The notes beneath the pieces are model-generated. The model worked only from the letters and a program-made list of their open reading frames with translations, made no database searches and had not been told where the DNA came from. The position numbers were made by a program, and so were the translations under genes. 64,000 nt of DNA from Pollenia angustigena (lineage: Eukaryota; Arthropoda; Insecta; Diptera; Polleniidae): contig OV884056.1 in NCBI GenBank assembly GCA_930367215.1, positions 252,057,127 through 252,121,126 on the forward strand, read 5' to 3'. Shown one piece after another: positions 43,694 through 53,459 of the stretch. Numbering within the stretch: position 1 is the stretch's first letter; every line of letters starts with the position of its first letter.

Positions 43694-44468
43694 AGGTTGG
43701 GTCTTTGAGATCTCAGTTAAACTAGGTTTAGTTAATCTGAAAACAGATTAGTGCCGCCCTAACCAAGTTTGTATACAAAATTTAGACGGAACAGCTAAGT
43801 TTTGCTTAAAATGAAGGTCCTTAATGAAATAATAAAAAAAAATTACATTTCGACAGAAACATTCGAGCTTCTGACTACGAGTCTGAACACAATGTAACGA
43901 TAATTTATTGCGAGCCGGTTTTTTATACGATTTTGAAGTAAAAAGCCGCAGTGCGGAACGGCATAAAATTAAAATCTATTTTATTTCATTGCGGACTTTC
44001 TTTCTCGCTCAATTTTTGATACTCGTTCACAACATTATTGTAAACAAAAAACATCATAAAAATTTATGCACAAATAAATTAATAAAAATGTAAACAACAA
44101 TGACAGCTATTGCCGTCGCCGTCTTCCGTTGCATTATGTTTATTTGTCTCTCCCGCAACAACAAATCGCAAATATTTTGTTAAGACTCTAAGGCTGGGTT
44201 TTTGAGATCTCAGTTAAACTAGGTTTAGTTAATCTGAAAATTGATTTGTGCCGCCAATACAAAGTTTTAAAACAAAATGTTGCCGGAACAGCGCAGTCTT
44301 GCTTAAAATGTGGGTCTTTAATGAAAAAAGAGAACAAAAAATCAAATGTCACCGGAAAATCCGAGTTGCAGAGAACGTTAAACTAAGTTTAAACTTAATC
44401 CCCATCTCAAAAACCCGTCCTAAGCTAACTAAGTTTAAACTAAATCCACATCTCAAAACCCCGGCCTA
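43694..44468. mobile_element. TIR element (outer) with a same-family copy inside
   Basis: Left end 'taaggttgggtctttgagat' and right end the inverse of 'taggccggggttttgagatg', each next to TA. The interior holds 'aactaggtttagttaatctg'. A second, similar pair of ends lies at 44190 and 44421. Confidence 0.55.
44190..44421. mobile_element. ~230-bp TIR element nested in the 43694 element
   Basis: 'taaggctgggtttttgagat' to the inverse of 'taggacgggtttttgagatg', with TA at each edge as in Tc1/mariner-type MITEs. Same family as its host. Confidence 0.55.
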
Positions 44469-44469
44469 A

Positions 44470-44893
44470 TGGCTAATAATTCACTAAGGGTTTAATAGCT
44501 GGTTTAGTTGAACTAAACTTGAATTTAAATGTAGCTTAAACTCAACAACTATAAATCAGTGTCCCATGTGTTATATGTTGTTAAAATAATAACATGTGGC
44601 AGCACTACGATAAGTCTTATCAAATTCATATGGTCTGTATTGGTAGTTTAAACGCCCAATTTTATGCGCTTAAAGATGGTTTATATGTTTAATGATTTAT
44701 AGATTTGTTGGTTTAAACTCTTGCTCTGATTTTTTAGCCCTTAAATTTATCGTAGTGCTGCCACATGTTATTATTTTAACAACATATAACACATGGGACA
44801 CTGATTTATAGTTGTTGAGTTTAAACTATATATAAATTCAAGTTTAGTTCAACTAAAGCAGCTTTTAAACTATCAGTGAATTATAAGCCATAA
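44470..44893. mobile_element. Foldback MITE with ~150-bp arms
   Basis: The left arm from 'atggctaataattcact' (44470) through 'tggcagcactacgataa' (44615) returns inverted from 44745 to 44893. 'gtgtcccatgtgttatatgt' is perfectly mirrored. The spacer is ~120 bp. No ORF. Confidence 0.75.
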
Positions 44894-45359
44894 GTCGTAT
44901 AAAACTAAAAAACAAACAAAACACAGGCACTTTTTTTTTTTAAAATTACAAAAATCAGTGCTTAAAAAACTGAAATAACTTTAATTTCTTTTGATTTGAC
45001 TTCTGCTTGTGCTTCTGAAATCCACAACAGTTTCAGTCAAAGCAAAATCACAAAACGAAAAACAAACAGTTGAACGGAACTTTTGCTGGCAGTAGTTTTA
45101 AAAATTGTGATTTTGATTTTCTTTTCTTTTGAACAGTTTCGCAATTAAAAGTAAATTCAGTCTGTTTGCTTTTGTAAGTCGCAAACAGTCGCAGAAAAAA
45201 AACTTTCTATATATGCAAGTTATAACTTAGTCCGTATTTACATTAACCCACACTGTCTCAATGGAAAAATTGTACCAACTTGACATAAATTGTAATTTCG
45301 CTATAAAATAAAAAAGCACACATCGTAAGAATTTATTACACTTTTTATTTAATAAAAGC

Positions 45360-45890
45360 AAAAACAAAACAAGAAGGTAATTATAGTCCGCCAAGCCCGA
45401 GACAAATCTTCGAGAGTAAGACCCATGTGCAATTATCGACCCACAAGAACAAAATTATGTTATGAGGTTTAAATATATGTAGAAGTTTTCGTATCGAATA
45501 TTATTAAGATATCTTCATCTATATGGATATGTTTGCCTTTAAGTGATTTTAGGATGGGGGTTTATATGAGACATATGGTTAATTTTGGACCCATCAGCTT
45601 AACATTTTGCTTTGACAAAATGGGTATCGCAACATTTTTCACTGCCAATTTCTATATCAATACCAATATTTATAAGGTAGTCATCAAATATGGATCAATT
45701 CCAATAAAAAATGGTAAGAAGATTTAGATTACAATAAAAAAGGTCTGGTCTGCCAACGTAATAGGATGAAATTATAGATCGATTCTCACCATTTTTAGTA
45801 AGCTTTGTCCTTATGAATTGAAATCTACGTTCAAAATTTCATCGAATTACCTTAAAAATTGCGACCTGTACTTTACACACAAGGTTACAG
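45360..45890 (+). repeat. Non-autonomous repeat related to 24.7-24.98 kb
   Basis: Shares 'gattctcaccatttt' and 'aaattgcgacctgtact' blocks with the 24.7 kb copy. An upstream part with 'aacaagaaggtaattatag' has no partner in the window. Non-coding. Confidence 0.4.
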
Positions 45891-45899
45891 AAATTATTA

Positions 45900-46130
45900 T
45901 TTTGTAGTGTTGCACACATCAGCATAATCGCATAATAACCTCTCCACTATTGTGGCGTTGTGGGTATAAGAATAAGGAAGAAGCAAAAATTTGTCATTGA
46001 TCTTTTTTCTCAAAGGCAGGCAAAAATGCAGACACTTGGTTGACAGTGTCACCAAAACAATCGACAAAAGTAGCAATTTGGACACACTTAATCCTAGACT
46101 TCTACAGGGATACAATTACATAAACATACT
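45900..46130 (-). repeat. Dispersed element R1, shortened relative
   Basis: Holds 'gacagtgtcaccaaaacaat' and ends 'cttctacagggatacaat', parallel to the right end of the next copy. Confidence 0.5.
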
Positions 46131-46186
46131 TTTGTATGTATGCACTTTATATGTAAGTATAATACCCGAACATTAAGTACCCTGCA

Positions 46187-46608
46187 GGAAATGTCACTAG
46201 TGAATCTGTACTGATTCACTATTGACACAGTCACCAGTACTAGTGACTTTTTATACCCCAGGCAATGTTATTTACTATAGACATTTAACATGTGGGTGTC
46301 ATTGAACATCTACAACTGACGTTTGTACTACTGAGTAGGTAGTTCCTTTGGGAGCATATGTAGACATTGGAAGAAGAGAATCACTAGTACATTTTAGTAA
46401 ATGTAGTCTACACTTTTGGTACTAATGCGAAATCATAACAATTTTTTTTTTATTTTTTCTTCAACTTTTATAGGAATTTTTGTATTAAAGCCAAATATAG
46501 TGGCAAATGTAGTGTAGTGTAGACACTTTGTTGACAATGTCACCAAAATAGTCCAAAAAACTGGTGACTCGGAGACACTTGCACCCAGGTTTCCTTCAGG
46601 GTAACAAT
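46187..46608 (-). repeat. Dispersed element R1, copy 2
   Basis: The reverse complement of 12302-12716 over its whole length, from 'accctgcaggaaatgtcact' to 'cccaggtttccttcagggta'. ORFs within are chance. Confidence 0.65.
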
Positions 46609-46689
46609 AATACAATTTTTGGTAGTTCTGATCACGGCTGGAGAGATGTTGTTTAAAAACAATTTATTATTGAAAAAAGTGAGTTTTCC

Positions 46690-47040
46690 ACCAGAGAACT
46701 GCAAAATCACAATTTTTCTTGATTTATTCATACGCTCAAATTTACATTCACTCTTTGCCTGCAAAACAAAGTTCAACGTTGGTGGTTTTTCATCGTTTCG
46801 TACACATTTGATTTTTGCATTGATTTGTTTTTTATTGAAAGTGCTTTGTTTGCATTTTTGTTGCGCACCAGAGAACCTCAAAACGCACTATTTTTGTGCA
46901 TTTATTCATACGCTAAAATTTACAATAACTCTATACATGCAAAACAAAGTTCAACGTTGGTAATTTTTTTTCCTTTCGTACACATTTGATATTTTCATTT
47001 ATTCGTTTTTTATTGAAAGTGCTTTATTTGCATTTTTGTT
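46690..47040 (+). repeat. Tandem duplication, ~177-bp unit, two copies
   Basis: 'accagagaac' near 46690 and 46867 begin parallel units sharing 'tttattcatacgct', 'caaaacaaagttcaacgttg' and 'ttttttattgaaagtgcttt'. Diverged at many sites. Confidence 0.65.
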
Positions 47041-48140
47041 GCTCACGCAATATAACACAACTGAGTAAATTCAAAATAGCACATTCTCTATACTTTTGTT
47101 TACATTAACAACAACAACAATAAACAACGATGAGACGCTTTTTCAAAATTAACAACAATAAAAACAACAATAACAAAAATACATTGTACCTACTACTACT
47201 ACTACTGTACTTTTTGTTTCTATGGAAATTGTGTGTACCTACATAAGTATGTGTGTTTAGTTTCATTTAAATTTTTTTTTTCTTGTACTACATAGTTAAT
47301 GCTGCGTAAATACATGAGTAATGATTGTTTCATTTCTGGCTCTTTCGTTTGTATTTTTTGTTTCTTTACCAAACAATCATTTGCGCTCAGAACACTTAGA
47401 ATCTTTATAAAAAAAACGAAGGCAACGATTGTATAAATAACAAAGCACGATGTGCGTTATTTGAATGACTGCAAACCAGCAGCGAATATTTGCGGTTGCG
47501 CGAGTTTGACTGTATGACCCGTAAACGAGTGTATTTGTTGTCATGTATTAAATGCGATTTTTTTCAAATGTACAAAGCCATTCTCTGTTGCGCACGCAAT
47601 ATAACACACTTGTGTAAATTCAAAATTCTTATACTTTTGCATTCAAGTAGTCATTGTCCACTTGATGAGACGCTTTGTTAACATTAACAACAATAAACCA
47701 CTTGATGAGATGCTTTGTTAAAATTAACAACAATAACAAGAATACATTGTACATACAGAACTACTGTACTTTTTAAGATGATAAAAAAAAGTATTCTGTT
47801 TCTATGGAAATTGTTTGTACCTACATCAGTATGTGCGTTTAGTTTCATTTAAATTTTTTTTTCTTGTACTACATAGTAACTGCTGATTGTCTTCATGAGT
47901 AACAATTGCTTGATTTCTGGCTTTTTTGTTTGTATTTTTTTTTTTTTTTCTTTACCAAAACATCTTTATTAAAAAACGAAGCTAACGATGGTATAAATAA
48001 CAAAGCACGATGTGCATTATTTGAATGACTGCAAACCAGCAGCGAATGTTTGCGGCTGCGCAAGTTTGATTGTATGACCGCAAGCGAGTGTATTTGTTGC
48101 TGTTCATTCAATGCGATTTTTTTGCAATTGCACAAAGCCG
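47040..48140 (+). repeat. Tandem duplication, ~550-bp unit, two copies
   Basis: 'cacgcaatataacaca' at 47045 and 47593 open units that share 'tactacatagt(t/a)a', 'ctgcaaaccagcagcgaat' and a TATA-like 'gtataaataacaaagcacga' (47432 and 47990). Units differ by small indels. Side-by-side copies with a TATA motif could be LTR-derived or a plain tandem duplication; no internal domain was seen. Confidence 0.6.
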
Positions 48141-48267
48141 TTCTCGGTTATCCACCTCAAGGAAATGATAAAACTTCGTGGGAGGTTTTTTAAATTGTAC
48201 CAAAAAGGGATTAATTGTACCAGTGTACCAATGAAGTTTCGATTGTGCCAAATTCGGTGATCAGTGA

Positions 48268-49134
48268 TATACGATTTTTGTCGTTGCGATTATTGTCGTT
48301 CTTCTTTGAAGTCGGTTTGATATTTACATTGTTCGATTTTTGTCGTTACAACTTTTTCTGTGCCAGCGAACTTTAAAGCACGATGGCCACGTATCAATTT
48401 GATTTGTCAAACTCAGTTTTTTTTGATTGTGTTAGTGAAAAAAATCTCACACGTATATGTTGATGTGAGTTTGACGAAAATCAAAACAATTTAGATTTTC
48501 ACTGCCGCTGCTACTATGATTTGAAGCGAATTTGATGTGTTGCTGCGAAAACGTCAAATGGCATTTTTATTCAGTATTCGCAGCGACAACACCGTACGGT
48601 AAAAATTTTGTGGTTAAATAAAAAATGAAGGAAACAAATTTTGTACTTGAATTTATTGAAGTATACCGTGGTTTGCCTGCTTTATGGCAGGTTAAATCCA
48701 AGGAATACAGCAACAGAGATGAGAAAAATTCTCAGTATAAAGTTCTTCTTCAAAAATACAAAGAAAAGTATTTTCCTGCATATGCCAGAGCAATAGCTAT
48801 GCAACAATTTTCTATGTCATTCACATTTCTAAAAAAAAAAAAATTTGTAAACATAAAAATATTTTGCGACCAAATTAACCACACGTTCTTACCTTTTAAA
48901 AATAGCTTTGAAATGAAATTTGATGGTTTGAGTTTGATACGTTGCTGTGTTAAGCAAAACCAAATATTACCAATACATACATATTATTTGTCAAATCAGT
49001 TTGAACGTGGCCAACGTGCTTAATACATTTTTGTCAAATGATAGAATGAATGAGCGAACAAAACGAATCGAACAGTACACTCGCTTCTGTACCTTTTACA
49101 ATTCCTCTCAACGACAAAAATTGTAAATTGTATA
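48268..49134. mobile_element. TIR element carrying a MADF ORF
   Basis: 'tatacgatttttgtcgttg' (48268) and the inverse of 'tatacaatttacaatttttg' (ending 49134) form the ends, with a second inverted block inside ('ggccacgt...' near 48383; 'acgtggcc' near 49006). TGA on both sides (48265-48267; 49135-49137) could be a 3-bp duplication, as in PIF/Harbinger elements. No DDE transposase. Confidence 0.5.
48625..49023 (+). CDS. MADF-domain-like protein (132 codons)
   Basis: Starts MKETNFVLEFIEVYRGLPAL and continues WQVKSKEYSNRDEKNSQYKV, matching the start of the MADF (Myb/SANT-like) DNA-binding domain: hydrophobic FIE-Y, LW, and K-YSNR followed by a helix. After ~60 residues the resemblance fades and a 13-A run (48830-48842) breaks into a Lys stretch, so the frame may be shifted there. 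PIF/Harbinger elements encode a Myb/MADF-like accessory protein with the transposase; the TIR context supports that origin. Possibly a decayed accessory gene rather than a host gene. Confidence 0.55.
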   Translation: MKETNFVLEFIEVYRGLPALWQVKSKEYSNRDEKNSQYKVLLQKYKEKYFPAYARAIAMQQFSMSFTFLKKKKFVNIKIFCDQINHTFLPFKNSFEMKFDGLSLIRCCVKQNQILPIHTYYLSNQFERGQRA

Positions 49135-49137
49135 TGA

Positions 49138-50999
49138 GGACTTAAGTATTTTAAACACTGACAAAATTGCACATTAGGGCGGAATATTGTTTGGAGTAAA
49201 ATTTTTGTGAATCACGTTTACCATTTTTAAGTCACACAGATATTCCAAAAATAGTTTGACCCTCCGAAATTTTAAAAATATCATTATTCGTTACTGTTTT
49301 AGGAGTTCTTGAGTGGGTTTTTTACATGACCTATGTTTTATTATGGATTGATCTTTACAAAATTTCAAAGTATGATTTCTTGTGAATACTTTTACCAATT
49401 TATTTTATATGTTAAAAAAAAATATTAATTTTCATGTGATGTTGTTTCAGATTTGGGATCTTGTTCCACATGTTATTTGAATTCTTTTTAAGATGAAAAG
49501 TTAAATATGTTAAGAAATTGCAAAGCTCCTAGTTCTTGTAGCAATTTTTGAAATTTTTTACATAAAAATCTATTTGTGACCTTAACAGTAATGATTTTAT
49601 GCAAATCGAGGTCCTTTTTACGATTTAATATATACATATTAACAAAATTAGTGCACATGGTACATTTTGAATAGTTTTCAGATGACCATCGCACTCTAAA
49701 AAAACAAACTACTTACAATAATGTCACAGTCGTAGTGGTTTATCATCAAAATCCAAACATACGCACACATCAAGCGAAACATAAGAAAGAAAAGCTGCAG
49801 CTCTGGATGAGTGTTGGCTGAATGTTAAATTAACTCTTTTCATTTTCTTCTTTTCTTTATTTTAAGGTTTTTTACGTACTTTTAGTTTTAATTTATCTAA
49901 CAAGCACTTGTTTGTTTGATGTTCAAATATATGTGGAGCTGTGTGTGTGTGTGTGTGTGAGTGTTTGTTTAAGGAGATTTTAGTTGTACTTAAACACAAA
50001 AAAAAAACTGCTCCATAAGGAAAAATTAGGAGTCAAGTGGCCTCTTAAAAGGCTTTTTTCTTGAGGACATAAAGCTTTGAAACTTAGTTTCCACTTTATT
50101 TGCTACTTCCGCGGAGCGTTATCAGAGACCAAGGCTTTGCCACCTCTCACTTTAAAGACTTCAAGAAGGCTTTCTTATAAAAGCTTTGACTTAAGCCTTT
50201 TGAAAGCGTAAAAAGTAATTCCTATACATTGCTATATAACTACTAAGAGAACGATTTTGCCAGACTTTATGTTAGAAAGAAAATGTTACAGCCTGTTTAA
50301 CAATTTAGAATTTTATATGAAAAATATTTTTAAAACTGGGTGTTGGTAATTTTCTTTGCGAACATTAACGTTAGAAATCGTTTAACAGGCAGTTAGTTCA
50401 CTTGTAAAATATTTTATAGAAGAATAAATTTTAAAAAAGGCACTGCGGATTAAGTAAAAGATCATTAAGAATGGGGTTTTTGATTTTATAAAGGCCTGAT
50501 AAGTAAAAGCGCTCTCAATTTTTCCCGCTGGGGCAGGTGTGTGTTAGAATATGCATGTGTGTGTGTTTGAGTTTTCATACTCATTGCAAATCATCATCAA
50601 CATTATTATCTTATTTGTATGTTTTTGTAAGTGTATTAGTTTAGTTTCCTTTTTACTAAAGCAAATGTTTGGTAGCACTTCAAGAGAAGCATAAAGAAGA
50701 TTAGAAGGTTTGGTCTTGGTGAAAACGAAACTGTGAGTGCTTTTTTAATTTTAAGGCCAAATGTGAATTGACTTTATTAAATATGCTTAATGCACACACA
50801 CACACTTACATACATGTATTTAGTGAGTTACTTAAGTCTCTTGTTGAATATTGATTTAACTTTAGGATTTTTAAAAGCCCAATTTTATTTGGAAAATTAG
50901 ATAAATTTAAGATTTTTTTATCAAAGTTTATCTTGGGAGTCAAAAATTCATTAACAAGGTTTCGTTTAAATGTGCTAAATTCCCAATTCATACTACATA
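49138..50999. other. No recognised gene
   Basis: AT-rich; a GT run at 49937-49960 and a CA run at 50795-50805. Short ORFs are unrecognised. No RNA gene or complete element seen. Confidence 0.45.
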
Positions 51000-51250
51000 T
51001 TAATAAACTGAAATTTATTGTTGATGGGTTAAGCTATTCCTATGCGCATTTCACTGGTTGCTTAGACCAGATCACCCTGGAAACTTTTAGATTTTAGAAA
51101 AACTAATGATATTATACAAATAAAACTGTGAAGCGAATGAGAATTATAAGCAATAGTTTTACTTGTAACAATATCACAGCTTAAACAAAATAACAACAAC
51201 AAACAGTGAGTTTATCTTTTCTAACAGTCCCGACTACAATTGATGAACAT
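51000..51250 (-). repeat. Dispersed repeat R2, longest inverted copy
   Basis: 'gctattcctatgcgcatttc', 'actggttgcttag(a)cc' and 'gtgagtttatcttttctaac' parallel 39530-39790. Confidence 0.6.
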
Positions 51251-51783
51251 AATAACGAGAAATTTGAGATATTATTTTTTATGAATTTTTGATACAATAT
51301 ACCATAATATCGTCCGAAATGTCCAATTTTCCATGACTTTGGCGCATTAATCAGTGGAAAATGTAAGTCATTTTCGGATCAAAAATCTGTATCTGTTAAA
51401 TGTAAGTTGAACGGACGAGTAAGGCGCTCGTGTTCTATAAACACCACATTAATTGTATTAATAACTGACACTTGTCAATAGCTTTTAAGCTTAGATTTTT
51501 TTAGGAATTGGCAACCTTCGGCCCGTAGACTTTTAAGCCCCAATATTTACAAGGGCCAAAGGTTGATTTTATTTAAAAACATGTTCAACTGTGGTAAAGC
51601 AACAATAAAATTTCATTAGTAGCAAATGTAAGATACTTAAAAAATTGCTCATGAAGCTTTAAGTTCACTTGTAAAATGTATTTAATGAAACATTACATTA
51701 GATCTATGAATATTATTCATTGGATGAAAACTTTCAATAAAGCAAAAAAATTTTTTTGTTTTATTTTTTTTTTTATTTTTTTT

Positions 51784-53325
51784 ATACCCTCCACCACAAT
51801 TAGTTGTGAAGAGGGTATATTAAGTTTGTCATTCCGTGTGAAACTTTTTTATTATTCATCTCAGACCCCAGAAAGTATATATATTATGGGTCCTTGAGTT
51901 ATTTTAAGTCGATTTAGCCATGTCCGTCTGTCTGTCCGTCTGTTGAAAACACGCTCACTTTCGAACAACTCAAAAGAAATGAACAAACTTGGTGCCGAAT
52001 TGCTTGTAGTTATCCTAAGAAGTTTGGGATTGAAATCCAGCAAAATCGGTATAGTAGGACCAGAGCTATGAATAAAAATGTGGAACCACCACCTAAATTG
52101 ATAATTTTGTTACAAAAAATAACATAAATGCTGCAACAAGGCACGGAATAAGATAAGATTTTGCAAAAATTTGTTTTATTTGACTGGAAATCATGCTGTT
52201 AAATTTCGTGAAGATCCGTCCATAATTTACCCTAAGCCCCATATAAACACTACTCCCGGAAAACAGTTTAGTACGCCTTAAACCGTAAAAATAACGCTAG
52301 CGTAACAAAATTTGGAACGTCACAGTTTTTAAGGACTAGAAATAACACTGTGAAATTTCGTGACGATCGGTACATAAGTTACCTTAGGCCCCATATAAAC
52401 CCTACTACCGGAAAACAGTTTAGTACGCCCAAAACCGTAAAAAATAATGCAATCCTAACAAATTTTGGCGCGTCACAGTTTTATAGGACTATAAATGATA
52501 CTGTGAAATTTCATGAAGATCGGTACATAATTTACCCTAGGCCCCATAGAAACCCTACTCCCGGAAAACAGTTAAGTACACCTAAAACCATAATTAATAA
52601 TGCTAGCATAACAGAAATTGGTACGTCACAGTTTTAAAGGACTAGAAATGATGCTGTGAAATTTCGTGACGATCGGTACATAAGTTACCTTAGGCCCCAT
52701 ATAAACCCTACTACCGGAAAACAGTTTAGTACGCCCAAAACCGTAAAAAATAATGCAATCATAACAAATTTTGGCTCGTCACAGTTTTATAGGACTATAA
52801 ATGATACTGTGAAATTTCATGAAGATCGGTACATAATTTACCCTAGGCCCCATAGAAACCCTACTCCCGGAAAACAGTTAAGTACACCTAAAACCATAAT
52901 TAATAATGCTAGCATAACAGAAATTGGTACGTCACAGTTTTATAGGACTAGAAATGACGCTGTGAAATTTCGTGATGATCGGTCCATAATTTACCCTAGG
53001 CCCCATATAAACCCTACTACCGAAAAACAGTTTAGTACGCCCAAAACCGTAAAAAATAATGCAATCATAACAAATTTTGGCTCGTCACAGTTTTATAGGA
53101 CTATAAATGATACTGTGAAATTTCATGAAGATCGGTACATAATTTACCCCAGGCCCCATAGAAACCCTACTCCCGGCAAACAGTTTAGTCGCCTAAAACC
53201 ATAATTAATAACAAATCGTCACAGTTTAAGATAATAATAACATCATACAAATATTACTCCTTAAACATTCGAACTATCGGTGGAGGGTATCAAAGATTCG
53301 GCACAGCCGAATATAGCAATCTAAC
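51784..53325 (+). mobile_element. mini-me-like element with expanded core
   Basis: Begins 'ataccctccaccacaattag', has the core 'agtatatatattatgggtcc' followed by a GTCY run (51926-51945), and ends 'gggtatcaaagattcggcac' then 'agccgaatatagcaa' near 53320. These are the marks of the fly mini-me family, whose (TA) and GTCY tracts are known microsatellite sources. Its interior is a 153-bp tandem array. Confidence 0.7.
52198..53240 (+). repeat. 153-bp tandem array, about seven units, A-B alternation
   Basis: Unit starts ('gtgaaatttc(g/a)tga') fall at 52350, 52503, 52656, 52809, 52962 and 53115, each exactly 153 bp apart, with a diverged unit at 52198. Units alternate between type A ('cgtgacgatcgg') and type B ('catgaagatcgg'), so the higher-order period is 306 bp; 52350-52655 and 52656-52961 are nearly identical. 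As 153 is a multiple of three, the open frames at 52350-52637 and 52656-53204 arise from the repeat and are not evidence of a protein. Confidence 0.88.
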
Positions 53326-53359
53326 TTGTTTTATCTTATTTTTTCTTATTTTATTTGTT

Positions 53360-53452
53360 TTTTATTTTTTTTTTCTGTCTTTGGCGGGAATCGGTCGCGC
53401 AACCTCGGTTCTGATAGATTAGCTCACTACCAGCTAGTCTACCGGGGCAGTG
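53360..53452 (-). mobile_element. tRNA-derived SINE, minus-strand short copy
   Basis: The reverse complement reads 'tgccccggtagactagctgg', then 'gaccgattcccgccaaagac', then an A-tail. Same tRNA-like head as 31641-31771 but without its body. Lies just outside the mini-me-like element. Confidence 0.6.
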
Positions 53453-53459
53453 TATGTTT

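Noticed and set aside
47432..47452. Host gene promoter at the TATA-like motif
   Set aside because: It is duplicated with its surroundings at ~47990 and no coding sequence follows; more likely part of a repeat.
52350..53204. Long open frames that look like a repetitive protein
   Set aside because: They follow from a 153-bp (3 x 51) tandem repeat inside a non-coding mini-me-like element. Nothing suggests selection on the protein.
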